Assembly (NCBI GenBank): GCA_021294835.1
Contig: JAJTDF010000013.1
Coordinates: forward strand, 1 to 55,053
Source: Planctomycetaceae bacterium
GTDB lineage: Bacteria > Planctomycetota > Phycisphaerae > Phycisphaerales > UBA1924
Length of the DNA stretch: 55,053 nucleotides
Reading direction: 5' to 3'
Made by a program: the position numbers and the translations under genes. Shown piece after piece: positions 17,917 to 26,525 of this stretch (the stretch's first letter is position 1; each line of letters opens with the position of its first letter). The notes below the pieces were generated by a model. That model saw only the letters and a list, made by a program, of their open reading frames with translations. It was not told the DNA's origin and ran no database searches.

Positions 17917-19251
17917 TCAGTCGTGCCGCAGGGCGACGATGGGGTCCTGCCGCGAGGCCTTGATCGCCGGGTACAGGCCGAAGACCAGGCCGGTGGTGGC
18001 GGCAACCGCGAAAGCCACCAGAATGCTCCACTCGGTCAGCCTGGTGGGGAGCCGGGCGTCGGCCGGGAACGAGCCCCCGATGACCGGGAGGTTGTGCAGG
18101 TTGGGCACCAGCCAGGCGATGCTGATCGACAGCCCGACGCCCAGGGCCACGCCCGCCATGCCGCCGGCGGCGGAAAGCACGCCGGTTTCCACCAGAAACT
18201 GCCAGACGATGTTGCGACGCGTGGCCCCCAGGGCCCGGCGGATACCGATCTCCCGCGTGCGCTCGGTGACCGACGCGAGCATGATGTTCATGATGCCGAT
18301 GCCGCCGACCAGCAGCGAAATGCCGGCGATGGCGGTGAGCACCAGATTCCACGTGCGGGCGGTTTTCTCTGCGCTGCGCAGCAGTTCGTAGGGCACGTTG
18401 ATGACCACGTCATTCATGTCCGGGTGATTGACCCGCAGAATCCGCTCGACCAACTGGGCGTACAAGGGCACGTCCTCGCGGGCAGGAGCAACCAGATAGA
18501 CCTCGGAGATCTGCACGGCCTCGCTGCTCATCGATCCGCTGGTGGCCCGCATCACCGTGTCGCCGAACATCTCCTCGGCGGTGGTCAGCGGGATGTGCAT
18601 GTCAAAGTTCAGGTCGCGACCGACCAGCGAGGCCCCGGCTCCGCCCGCGTCGCCCACTTCCGCGAGGATGCCGATGACCGTGAAAGCCTTGTTGTCGATG
18701 CGGAGCGTCTGCCCCAGTGGGTCGTCCACCGCGAACATCGCCTTGGCCAGGCGGGCGCCGATGACCGCGACCGATCCGCGGTCCTCCATGTCGGCCACTG
18801 TGAGATACCGCCCCCGATCCACCGAGAGGCGGGCCGCCGCCAGCAGTTCCGGGGTGGTGCCGTACGCCTGACTGGTACGACGCAGGTTGTCCTTGAGGAT
18901 CTGCCCGCCGACGGTCTTCAGCGGCACGATGGCCTCGGCATCGGGGAACTCGGCCCGGATCACGTTCAACTCGGCGCGGGTGATGCCGAAGCGGCTGACG
19001 AAACTGCGCCGGCCGCCGCTCCCGCCCGCGGCCGCCGACTCGGGCGGCTTGGTCGATCGGATGATGATGTTCTTGGCGCCGAGCCGCTCGATCTGATCCA
19101 GAGCCTCGCGCTTGGAGCCCTCACCGATCGAGGAGTTGGTGATCACGGCGGCCACGCCGAGGATGATGCCCAGAGCCGTGAGGAACGAGCGGAGGGCGTG
19201 ACGGCGGAGGTTGCCCAGACCCAGGCGAACAATCTCAAGGAAGAAGGTCAC
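17917..19251 (-). CDS. MacB-type ABC transporter permease (orphan)
   Basis: 444 residues. The start is GTG at 19251 (TTG at 19257 is an alternative). The N-terminal helix LRRHALRSFLTALGIILGVAAVI is the classic first segment of MacB/YknZ permeases; a periplasmic MacB_PCD domain of roughly 220 residues follows, then three C-terminal helices with the FtsX signature (ERTREIGIRRALGATRRNI). These proteins couple cytoplasmic ATP hydrolysis to periplasmic movement of lipoproteins, peptides or drugs. No ATPase gene is adjacent: the nearest is at 22692 on the other strand with its own permease. It follows plsC on the minus strand by 84 bases. Confidence 0.88.
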   Translation of the reverse strand: MTFFLEIVRLGLGNLRRHALRSFLTALGIILGVAAVITNSSIGEGSKREALDQIERLGAKNIIIRSTKPPESAAAGGSGGRRSFVSRFGITRAELNVIRAEFPDAEAIVPLKTVGGQILKDNLRRTSQAYGTTPELLAAARLSVDRGRYLTVADMEDRGSVAVIGARLAKAMFAVDDPLGQTLRIDNKAFTVIGILAEVGDAGGAGASLVGRDLNFDMHIPLTTAEEMFGDTVMRATSGSMSSEAVQISEVYLVAPAREDVPLYAQLVERILRVNHPDMNDVVINVPYELLRSAEKTARTWNLVLTAIAGISLLVGGIGIMNIMLASVTERTREIGIRRALGATRRNIVWQFLVETGVLSAAGGMAGVALGVGLSISIAWLVPNLHNLPVIGGSFPADARLPTRLTEWSILVAFAVAATTGLVFGLYPAIKASRQDPIVALRHD

Positions 19252-19335
19252 GGCCAACGGTACGCGGCGGGAGGCCCGTCCCGGACGCCGGCTGGCCGGG
19301 CCAAGCCCGCCGAAGGGGCCGGGGCCGCGGGGCGG

Positions 19336-20061
19336 TCAGTCGGTGTGGGCGTCGACCCGGGGCTGGGTGGTGATCCGAACGCCTTCCGCCCGCATCTCGT
19401 CCGCGAGATCCTGCCGCATGTTCTCAATCACCGCCTGCAGATGCCGAAGCGCTGCGTCCTCCCCCATGTCCAGCAGGGTCTGCGCCGGAATGGGCGGGGC
19501 CACCTTCACGCGCACCTTGCGGAACAGCGTGGGCCGCGAGGCCCGGCGGGGCCACGCGTCGTACGCCCCCTCCACCGCGACGGGCAGCACCGGCACGGTG
19601 GACCGCGAGAGCAGCAGCCAGAACCCGCGTTTAAAGCCGTGCATCGCACCATCGGGGGTGCGGCTGCCCTCGGGAAAGATCAGCACCGACCGGCCGGACT
19701 TGAGTTGGTCGATCGCCGCCCGCATGGCGGCGGTATCAGCCGCCTTCTGGTTCAGCGGAATGGAGTTCAACGAGCGGATCAGCCAGCCGAAGAGCCGGTT
19801 GCTGAACAAGCCCGAGCGGGCGATGAAGTACAGATGCCGTCGGCGGACCGCCATGCCGGCCAGAATCGGATCAAAGTGGCTCTGGTGGTTGAGAATCACC
19901 AGGTGAGCCCCGGCCTGAGCCGGGGGCTCGTTGTGGCCGTCGCGCACACGCATCCCGAAGAAGATCTTCAGGAAGCCCAGGCATAGATGCCAGCACAGCT
20001 CGTAAAACACAATGCCGACCAGCGACCGACCGGGGTTGCGCAGTCTGAAACCATCAAGCAT
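19336..20061 (-). CDS. plsC: 1-acyl-sn-glycerol-3-phosphate acyltransferase (PlsC family)
   Basis: 241 residues. The acyltransferase HX4D motif is NHQSHFD at about residue 83, and the phosphate-binding FPEGSRTPDG lies about 70 residues on; both are diagnostic of the PlsC family, which makes phosphatidic acid at the inner face of the membrane. An N-terminal hydrophobic stretch (VGIVFYELCWHLCLGFLKIFFG) would anchor it. It lies 48 bases after cmk, a gene pairing also seen in other bacteria, and before a MacB-type permease. The exact acyl acceptor is inferred from family. Confidence 0.88.
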   Translation of the reverse strand: MLDGFRLRNPGRSLVGIVFYELCWHLCLGFLKIFFGMRVRDGHNEPPAQAGAHLVILNHQSHFDPILAGMAVRRRHLYFIARSGLFSNRLFGWLIRSLNSIPLNQKAADTAAMRAAIDQLKSGRSVLIFPEGSRTPDGAMHGFKRGFWLLLSRSTVPVLPVAVEGAYDAWPRRASRPTLFRKVRVKVAPPIPAQTLLDMGEDAALRHLQAVIENMRQDLADEMRAEGVRITTQPRVDAHTD

Positions 20062-20109
20062 GACGGTGCTCCCCCGCTGTCGCGATCCAGATCAAACCGC
20101 TCGCCTCCA

Positions 20110-20850
20110 TCAGCTCAGGCCCACCCGGATGCGCACGTGCCGCTCCAGCAGATCGATCACCTGATCCCGGTCCAGATCCGAGGTGTCGACCTCGATGGCG
20201 TCCAGCGGCACGGTGAGTGGGCCGTCGGTACGGGTGGAGTCCGAAAGATCGCGTTCGATGATCTCGCGGAGCACCACCTTCTCGTCGACCGTCTTGCCCT
20301 TGGCCCGCAGTTCGGCGGTGCGGCGGGCGGCCCGGATCTCCGGGCGGGCGTCAAGGTAGAACTTCACCTCCGCATCGGGGAAGACCACGCTGCCCTGGTC
20401 GCGGCCCTCGGAGACCAGCCGGGGGTGCTGGTTGGCGATGATCCGCTGCTTGCGGACCATGTGCTCGCGGAGCCGCCCGATGCCCGCCAGCGGGCTGACC
20501 AGCCGGGTGACGTCATCGTCGCGGATGCGGTGCATGACGTTCTGCCCGTTGACCAGCAGCGCCGGCGGGTCGGTCCGCCAGTCAAAGTGCAGGTCGCAGG
20601 CCGCCACCACCTCGCACACCCCCGCGACGTCGGCGATGTCCAGTTGGCGGTCGATGACCACCACCGCTGCCGCCCGGTACATGGCACCGGTGTCCAGAAA
20701 CTGCAGCCCCAGCCTTGAGGCCAACCGCTGCGAAACGCTCGACTTGCCGGTGCCGGCAGGTCCATCGATGGTGACGATGGTCCGATGCCGACCGACGGTC
20801 TCGGGGTCAACCACCACGGCTTGCACGCTCCCAGTCACCGGCGCACTCAT
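20110..20850 (-). CDS. cmk: Cytidylate kinase
   Basis: 246 residues from an ATG with GGAG eight bases upstream. After about 25 variable residues the kinase begins: VTIDGPAGTGKSSVSQRLA (P-loop), FLDTGAMYRA, and later the CMP-binding region with VSEGRDQGSVVFPDAEVKFYLDA and RRTAELRAKG. It converts CMP and dCMP to diphosphates with ATP. The usual GRDIGT reads GRDQGS here. The leader on the minus strand contains a dense run of G tracts. Confidence 0.92.
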   Translation of the reverse strand: MSAPVTGSVQAVVVDPETVGRHRTIVTIDGPAGTGKSSVSQRLASRLGLQFLDTGAMYRAAAVVVIDRQLDIADVAGVCEVVAACDLHFDWRTDPPALLVNGQNVMHRIRDDDVTRLVSPLAGIGRLREHMVRKQRIIANQHPRLVSEGRDQGSVVFPDAEVKFYLDARPEIRAARRTAELRAKGKTVDEKVVLREIIERDLSDSTRTDGPLTVPLDAIEVDTSDLDRDQVIDLLERHVRIRVGLS

Positions 20851-20901
20851 CGGAGCTTCTCCGCAACCACGACGCTGTGCCACGAGGCCGCCCAGAACAC
20901 G

Positions 20902-20945
20902 CAGCCCGCCCCCTACCCCCACCCCCCGCCCCGCACCCCCCGCCT
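20902..20945 (-). promoter_or_regulatory. G-rich tract, possible G-quadruplex, upstream of cmk
   Basis: On the minus strand this stretch contains six runs of three to six G separated by one to three bases (for example GGGGGGTGCGGGGCGGGG). It lies about 55-95 bases before the cmk start in the sense strand. The pattern meets the simple G-quadruplex rule; function is not shown. Confidence 0.45.
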
Positions 20946-21030
20946 GGCCCACCCTGCCCCCTGCCGCTCAACCAACCCACCCGCTTGCCGATCTTCGCCC
21001 CCGGGCCGGCCGGGTGCGGGATGCGATCGG

Positions 21031-22095
21031 TCACACATCCGCATCTTCTGCTTCCGGCTCACCCTCTTCGGGCAGGTCGCCCTCGCCCAGCAGGAGGGCA
21101 TCGTCCGGAGGCAGGTCCCCCGACCCGGCCAACTTCAAAATGCTATCCCGGGTGGCGTTGATGGCCGCGACCGGGTCGGCCTTTCCACGATAATCGAGCG
21201 CCAGCGGGCCTTCAAAGCCGACCGCCTGCAGGATGCCCACCAGACCGGGCAAGCCGGCGGGGGTGGCCGGCGAGGCCGGCGAGGCCGCCGCGCGGGCCGC
21301 CTCGGCGAGCACGGCCTCGACCACGTCGTCGGCGGTTGCCGCGTCGTCATCGCCCTTTTTCTTCTTCGAGGCCTTGGCCTTGGGCTTGGGCTGGGGGGCC
21401 GCCGCCGCCGCCACCTGCTTGCGCATGGCCCCGCCGTCGGCGGTCATGGCCCCGGCCTCGTCGGGCTCCACCGCGGGAGCGAGGATGGCCGAGGCGTATG
21501 GGGCCAGGCGACGCATGTACTGCAGCGGATCGGGCTGCTGCAGAGCGACGCCGAAGTCCGGCAGCGTGCCCACGCGGAAACCGCCGATCCGCTTGAGAAG
21601 ATCGGTCACACGCTCGGGGTTGGCCAGATGCTGGCCGACCGGGGCGATGCAGAGGTTCAACTCCAGCTTCTCGGCCCTTCGCGAGACGGTCTTGAGGTTG
21701 CTGGCCGCGAAGGCCAGCGAGTCGTCATCGGCGACGTTCAGCGGAATCGAGAACGCCGAGCAGCCCAGCCAGGCCGCCGCCTGAGCGACCCGCATGCAGC
21801 GTTCCACGGCCTTGGTGATGAGCTCCTCATCGTCGCTGGCCATGGGCTGAACGTTGGTTTCCATCAGCACCAGGCAGGGGCAGCCGGCCTTGTCGGCCGC
21901 CTCGCGGAGCTGGTTGAGCAGTTCGCGATCCGCACCGGCCAGCAGATCGGTGCTCAGCACCATGCCGGTCAGATTGAACTGCTCCCGGGCGAATCGGGGC
22001 AGGTCAATCAGCGTCATGCCGCGATCACGGGTGCGGCCGCCCGTCAGCGGGGCGAGCCGGCCTTTCAGGGCGCTGGCGCAGAGCGTCAGAAGCAT
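21031..22095 (-). CDS. TIM-barrel sugar isomerase/epimerase-like protein with Ala/Lys-rich insert
   Basis: 354 residues. The start is the ATG giving MLLTLCASALKG; the 54 upstream codons look like noise. Residues 20-250 suggest a xylose isomerase-like TIM barrel: TLIDLPRFAREQFNLTGMVLS, CLVLMETNVQP, AAWLGCSAFSIPLN, LELNLCIAPVG, VGTLPDFGVA. A low-complexity insert rich in Ala, Pro and Lys (KPKAKASKKKKGDDDA) interrupts it near residue 255, after which the final strand GPLALDYRG returns. The tail is acidic. The usual metal-binding His of HIKD is not evident, so activity is uncertain. It is divergent from gcvH and 180 bases upstream of cmk. Confidence 0.65.
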   Translation of the reverse strand: MLLTLCASALKGRLAPLTGGRTRDRGMTLIDLPRFAREQFNLTGMVLSTDLLAGADRELLNQLREAADKAGCPCLVLMETNVQPMASDDEELITKAVERCMRVAQAAAWLGCSAFSIPLNVADDDSLAFAASNLKTVSRRAEKLELNLCIAPVGQHLANPERVTDLLKRIGGFRVGTLPDFGVALQQPDPLQYMRRLAPYASAILAPAVEPDEAGAMTADGGAMRKQVAAAAAPQPKPKAKASKKKKGDDDAATADDVVEAVLAEAARAAASPASPATPAGLPGLVGILQAVGFEGPLALDYRGKADPVAAINATRDSILKLAGSGDLPPDDALLLGEGDLPEEGEPEAEDADV

Positions 22096-22184
22096 GCGAA
22101 GAGGGACCTTGGCACGGTGGACGACACATAGCAGACCGCGACGCCGCGCACGCCGCGAGACTGCGTCTAACATAGCCGCCCTCA

Positions 22185-22229
22185 GGCCGGAGCATCGGGA
22201 CGAACGGATGTCCCGGGCCAATGCCGGCC
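22185..22229 (+). promoter_or_regulatory. Long imperfect hairpin in the gcvH leader
   Basis: Three stacked stems pair in order: 22185-22189 with 22225-22229 (5 bp), 22192-22195 with 22221-22224 (4 bp) and 22196-22201 with 22210-22215 (6 bp), with an 8-base terminal loop and two small bulges. It ends 16 bases before the AAGGA at 22246. It does not match the glycine riboswitch as I know it. Confidence 0.4.
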
Positions 22230-22259
22230 GCCAGACCGCCCCGCCAAGGATCGTCATCC

Positions 22260-22640
22260 ATGCCCTCCCCCGCCGACTGCGTGTACTCCAACTCCCATGA
22301 GTGGCACCGGGTTTCCGGCGACACCGTCACCGTCGGGCTGACCCGCTACGCCGTCGACGCCCTGACCGACGTGACGTACGTCTCGGTCAAGCCGGTCGGC
22401 ACGGCGTTTGCCGCGGGCAAGCCGGTGGGCGAGGTCGAGTCCGTCAAGACCACCTCCGACGTGTACTGCGCCTGTGCCGGGCAGATCACCGAGATCAACC
22501 AGGCGGTCGTCAACGACCCCAGCAAGCTCAACGCCGACCCCTTCGCCAATTGGCTCTTCAAGGCGAAGATCTCCGACAAGGCCGGGCTGGCCGCGTGCAT
22601 GGACGCGGCTGCATATGACAAACAGTACCCCACGGGCTGA
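22260..22640 (+). CDS. gcvH: Glycine cleavage system H protein
   Basis: 126 residues from an ATG with AAGGA upstream. NSHEWHRVSGDTVTVGLTRYA opens the lipoyl domain and GEVESVKTTSDVY carries the lipoyl-accepting Lys63; ADPFANWLFKAKI closes it as in other H proteins. It shuttles the aminomethyl group between glycine decarboxylase and aminomethyltransferase. No gcvT or gcvP is in this window; lipA, needed for its cofactor, is at 39.6 kb. An ABC transporter pair follows 51 bases downstream, which is not a usual partner. Confidence 0.93.
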   Translation: MPSPADCVYSNSHEWHRVSGDTVTVGLTRYAVDALTDVTYVSVKPVGTAFAAGKPVGEVESVKTTSDVYCACAGQITEINQAVVNDPSKLNADPFANWLFKAKISDKAGLAACMDAAAYDKQYPTG

Positions 22641-22691
22641 TCGCCCGGCGGGAAGCCCGGCACCCGCCAAAGCCGCCACCAAGCACCCTCG

Positions 22692-23426
22692 ATGATCCGT
22701 TGCCAGAACGTTCACAAGTCCTACGCCATCGGCGACCACCGGGTGCTTGCCCTGCGGGGGGTGGATCTGCGCATCGACGAGCCCGGCTTCTACGGCATCA
22801 TGGGGGCCTCGGGCAGCGGCAAAAGCACCCTGATGCACCTGCTGGCGGCACTGGACTCACCCGATGAGGGCTCTGTCAGTGTTGCCGGGCAGGAACTGGC
22901 CAACCTCTCAGAACGCGAACTGACGATGTTCCGCCGCAAGCGGATTGGCATCGTGTTCCAGCAGTTCAACCTCATCCCGACGCTGACAGCGCAGGAGAAC
23001 GTGGAACTGCCGGGCATGCTCGCCGGCGACCCGCCGGGGCTGCTCCGCCAGCGAAGCGAGGAACTGCTCAAGACGCTGGGGCTCGGTCACCGGCTGCACC
23101 ACCGGCCCGACTCGCTCTCCGGCGGCGAACAGCAGCGTGTGGCCATCGCTCGCAGCCTGCTCTTCCGGCCTCCGGTGGTGCTGGCCGACGAGCCCAGCGG
23201 CAATCTGGACTCGCAGAACAGCCGCAAGCTCTGGGCGCTGCTGCGCGACGTGGCCCGAGAGCAGCAGACGACGATCATCATGGTGACGCACGAGCCGGCG
23301 GCGGCCAGCCATTGCCGGAGGGTTTTCGTGCTGTCCGACGGCAAGGTGACGGGGACCATTGAAACGGAGGGCCTTGATGCCGGCGGCGTGGCGGCTCGCT
23401 ATCAGGAACTTGTCGCAGCGTCGTAG
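22692..23426 (+). CDS. ABC transporter ATP-binding protein (LolD/MacB-like)
   Basis: 244 residues with all ABC motifs: Walker A GASGSGKST, Q-loop FQQFNLIPTLTAQEN, signature LSGGEQQRVAIARSL, Walker B VVLADEPSG and the switch His in IMVTHEP. The spacing and NLDSQNS motif are typical of the LolD/MacB/FtsE branch that energises FtsX-type permeases acting on envelope substrates. The stop lies inside the next gene (50-base overlap), so the two are translationally linked. Confidence 0.93.
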   Translation: MIRCQNVHKSYAIGDHRVLALRGVDLRIDEPGFYGIMGASGSGKSTLMHLLAALDSPDEGSVSVAGQELANLSERELTMFRRKRIGIVFQQFNLIPTLTAQENVELPGMLAGDPPGLLRQRSEELLKTLGLGHRLHHRPDSLSGGEQQRVAIARSLLFRPPVVLADEPSGNLDSQNSRKLWALLRDVAREQQTTIIMVTHEPAAASHCRRVFVLSDGKVTGTIETEGLDAGGVAARYQELVAAS

Positions 23427-25992
23427 CCGCACCGGTCTGCTGGTGTGCTCGGTGGCTCTGTGTGCCGCGTTGATCGCGGCCATCGCCTGCGCTATGGCGT
23501 CGGTCACCGCGGCGGTGCAGAAACGCGTGGACGACGCGGTGGGTCTGGCCGACGTGCGGCTGAGCCACGTCGGCGGGGCCGCGTTCTCGACCGACGTGCT
23601 CGAACGCGTGCGGGCCTTCCCCGACGTGGAACTGGCGGCCGGGCGTTTCCGCGGCTCGCCGGCGCTCAAAAATCCACGCACCGGCCAGGAGGCCCGCACC
23701 ATCGGTGTCGGCATTGACGCCAACGCCGAGCCCCGGCTGCGTCCGGTGGAACTGCTCACGGGACGATGGGTCGCAACCGACCGCGAGGTGGTGCTCGAGC
23801 AGGCGCTGGCCGAGCGGCTGGCGGCCGAGGTGGGCGACAAGCTGGTGGTGCAGCGGTTCGGTGAGCCGCTGGAACTCTCGGTGGTGGGCGTGGCCCGGCA
23901 ACCCAGCCTTTCGGTGATCTTTGATCAGTTGCAGGCGTACATGACCTTGGCCACCCTGGGTGAGGCCGAGGACCGCCGCAACCGCCTGACCGAGATCGAC
24001 ATCCTGCTGCGGCCCGGCAGCGACGCCGAGGCGTGGCTGGCGGCCCGGGCGACCGATGTGCCCCGTGAGTCCGGGCTGCGGATGCAGGTGTCAGCCCGCA
24101 TCTCCTCCGGCCTGCAGAGCAATGTGCGGTCGAACCAGATCGGCTTCATCCTCGCCTCGGTGCTGGCGTTCATCGCCGCCGGGTTCATCATCACCACCGG
24201 CCTGACCACAGCCGTGACCGAGAAGACCCGCGAACTGTCCATCCTGCGGGCCGTCGGCGGCACCCGGGGCCAACTGGCCGCCAGCCAGCTCGCCGTCGGG
24301 CTGATCGTCGGCGGCATCGGCGGGCTGATCGGCGTTCCGCTGGGCATCGCCGGTTCGGCGGTGCTGGTGGCCTTCTTCCCCGAGCAGTTGCCCGCCGGAT
24401 TCGCGTTCTCGTGGCTTGGCGTGGTGCTGGGCCTGAGCGGTTCGCTGCTGGCCGGGCTGGTGGGCGGGGTATGGCCCGCGGTGGCGGCCGCCCGCGTCAC
24501 CCCGCTGGAGGGGCTCTCGGTCCGGGCTCGGCCGGTGAAGAAGTTCTGGTTCTTCTTCTGCATCATCGGCGGGCTGGCGGCGCTGGCCGCTCACGCGTCG
24601 ATCATCCTGCTGGGCAGTTCGCCCGATCTGACTTTCTGGACGTACGTCTTCCTCGGTGTGCCGTGCATGATGGCCGGGTACTTCCTGCTCTCAGTGCCGA
24701 TCACCCGCATGGCTGCGCGGGCGCTCGCCCCCGCCCTCACCGGCGTCCTCCGGTTGCCGGGCAATCTGCTGGATCGCACCATCGCCGCGACGCCGTACCG
24801 GCACGGATTCACCGCCGGGGCCATGATGCTCGGGCTGGCGATGATGGTCTCAATCTGGACCAACGGCCGCTCGGTCATGCTCGACTGGCTCAACGAGCTG
24901 AAGATCCCCGACGCCTTCGCCTACTTCGTCCGCGGCACCGACGAGGCCACGCTGCGCAAGGTCGCCTCCGTGCCGGGCGTCGCCCACGCCGCCGCCATCT
25001 CGGATCTGACGGTGGAACTGGAGGCCAAGCAGGCCCAGGGCATCAGCGGGCTGCAGAAGTTCCGCACCAGCTTCATCGCTTTCGAGCCCGAGCCCTTCTT
25101 CGCGATGACCAGCCTGGACTGGATCGTCCCGTCCGACGACGCCGGCATTGCCGCCGCCAAGGCCCGGCTGGCCGGCGGCAACGCTGTGCTGGTCGCCCGC
25201 GAGTTTCACCTCGCCCGGGGCGTGAATCCGGGCGACACGCTGCCGGTCACCTTCAACGGCGTCACCCACACCTTCACCGTCGCCGGCGTGGTCGCCTCGC
25301 CCGGCCTGGAAATCGTCTCCAAGTTCTACTCCGTCGGACAGGATGCGCCAGATCAGGCCGTCTCGGCCATCTTCGGCACGCGAGAGGACCTTCGCCGGGT
25401 CTTCAACAACGACTCGGTGCGGCTGATCCAGATCGGCCTTGAAGACCGCATCAACAAGGCGGCCGATCCGGTGGCCGAATCGGAGAAGGTGCTCAACGCC
25501 ATCCGCGGGATCGTGGGGCTCGGGGCGTATGAGATCGGCTCGGCGGTGGAGATCAAGCGGCGGATCAGCCAGGTCATCTCGGGCGCGCTGCTCATCGCCT
25601 CGGTGGTGGCCGTGGGCGCCATGCTCATTTCGTGCTTCGCGGTCGCAAACCTCATCGTCGCCGGCGTGCAGACACGCCAGTTCGAGTTCGGCGTGCTGCG
25701 GGCCGTGGGCGCCCAGCGCGAGGTGCTCGGGCGGCTGGTCATCGGCGAGGCAGTCGTCATCGCCGCAGCCGCCTGTGTGCTGGGAACCCTCATGGGCACC
25801 CAGGCCGCGTGGGGCGGACAGTTGATCAACCGCCTGGTGATCGGCCTGCAGTTGTCGGTGCGGCCGCCGCTCGGGCCCATCGCCGTCGGCTGTGCCGCCG
25901 TGCTGATCATCACCATCGCCGCCGCATGGCCGGCGGCCCACCGCCTGGTGCGTCGCCAGCCTCGCGAACTGCTGCTGGCCATGAAGGGCTGA
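23377..25992 (+). CDS. Large FtsX-type ABC transporter permease
   Basis: 871 residues, starting at an ATG with GGAGG eight bases upstream within the ATPase gene. The N-terminal helix (LLVCSVALCAALIAAIACAM) is followed by a periplasmic domain, a first FtsX core near residues 255-395 (TTGLTTAVTEKTRELSILRAVGG), two central helices, a second periplasmic domain, and a second FtsX core at the end (FAVANLIVAGVQTRQFEFGVLRAVGAQ). The duplicated 10-TM layout fits the large FtsX-like permeases (YbbP-like) that pair with LolD-like ATPases. Substrate unknown; envelope lipid or lipoprotein handling is inferred from family. Confidence 0.9.
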   Translation: MPAAWRLAIRNLSQRRSRTGLLVCSVALCAALIAAIACAMASVTAAVQKRVDDAVGLADVRLSHVGGAAFSTDVLERVRAFPDVELAAGRFRGSPALKNPRTGQEARTIGVGIDANAEPRLRPVELLTGRWVATDREVVLEQALAERLAAEVGDKLVVQRFGEPLELSVVGVARQPSLSVIFDQLQAYMTLATLGEAEDRRNRLTEIDILLRPGSDAEAWLAARATDVPRESGLRMQVSARISSGLQSNVRSNQIGFILASVLAFIAAGFIITTGLTTAVTEKTRELSILRAVGGTRGQLAASQLAVGLIVGGIGGLIGVPLGIAGSAVLVAFFPEQLPAGFAFSWLGVVLGLSGSLLAGLVGGVWPAVAAARVTPLEGLSVRARPVKKFWFFFCIIGGLAALAAHASIILLGSSPDLTFWTYVFLGVPCMMAGYFLLSVPITRMAARALAPALTGVLRLPGNLLDRTIAATPYRHGFTAGAMMLGLAMMVSIWTNGRSVMLDWLNELKIPDAFAYFVRGTDEATLRKVASVPGVAHAAAISDLTVELEAKQAQGISGLQKFRTSFIAFEPEPFFAMTSLDWIVPSDDAGIAAAKARLAGGNAVLVAREFHLARGVNPGDTLPVTFNGVTHTFTVAGVVASPGLEIVSKFYSVGQDAPDQAVSAIFGTREDLRRVFNNDSVRLIQIGLEDRINKAADPVAESEKVLNAIRGIVGLGAYEIGSAVEIKRRISQVISGALLIASVVAVGAMLISCFAVANLIVAGVQTRQFEFGVLRAVGAQREVLGRLVIGEAVVIAAAACVLGTLMGTQAAWGGQLINRLVIGLQLSVRPPLGPIAVGCAAVLIITIAAAWPAAHRLVRRQPRELLLAMKG

Positions 25993-26084
25993 CCAGCCCG
26001 GGCCACCCGGAGGCCTGGCAGGTCAACGCGACCGCCCTCGCCCGGCGTGGCCGGGCAGCCACATCGCCGGCGGTCAACCGCGAC

Positions 26085-26525
26085 TCACTTGGCCTTGCGG
26101 ATGCCCAAGACCGACCGCACCAGCGGATTGTCGGGAATCTTGTGGCTTACCACGTCGACGTTCTGCCGACCTTCACCGACGACCTCACCGTGCACCGTTC
26201 CGCTTGCCTGCCCCCCCCCACTGGCTCCCCCCGAGGAGGACCCTCCGCCGGAACCGACGGACTGGCCGTCGAACTCCGCCTGCAGGTTCACGCTCACGCT
26301 CATGCCCAGCGTTCCCTCAAGCATCTGCTTCAGGCCCGCCAGCGTCGCCGGATCGGATGATGAGCCGGGCTGCTGGTCCTCGGCCATCTTGGTCAGCAGT
26401 TCGTTCCAGACCCGCTCATCCAGCCCGGCACGCACCTCCTCAACCAGCCGCACAACGCGGGGGCGGAGGATCTGCTCGACGTAATCGCGGAAGTACGGGA
26501 GTTGATTCATGCCGCCGGTTGCCAT
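26085..26525 (-). CDS. Small protein of unknown function with Gly/Ser linker
   Basis: 146 residues from an ATG with GAGG upstream; an ATG five codons later is an alternative. Residues 5-75 look helical and charged (YFRDYVEQILRPRVVRLVEEV, VWNELLTKM). A short segment MSVSVNLQAEFDGQ may be beta. A Gly/Ser-rich linker (SGGGSSSGGASGGG) leads to a conserved-looking tail HKIPDNPLVRSVLGIRKAK. No signal peptide or membrane segment. I do not recognise the family. It lies convergent to the FtsX permease gene and downstream of comM on the same strand after a 305-base gap. Confidence 0.55.
   Translation of the reverse strand: MATGGMNQLPYFRDYVEQILRPRVVRLVEEVRAGLDERVWNELLTKMAEDQQPGSSSDPATLAGLKQMLEGTLGMSVSVNLQAEFDGQSVGSGGGSSSGGASGGGQASGTVHGEVVGEGRQNVDVVSHKIPDNPLVRSVLGIRKAK

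Noticed and set aside
22096-22259. Glycine riboswitch before gcvH
   Set aside because: The conserved aptamer elements (for example CTCTCAGGC) are not present; only a generic hairpin is seen.
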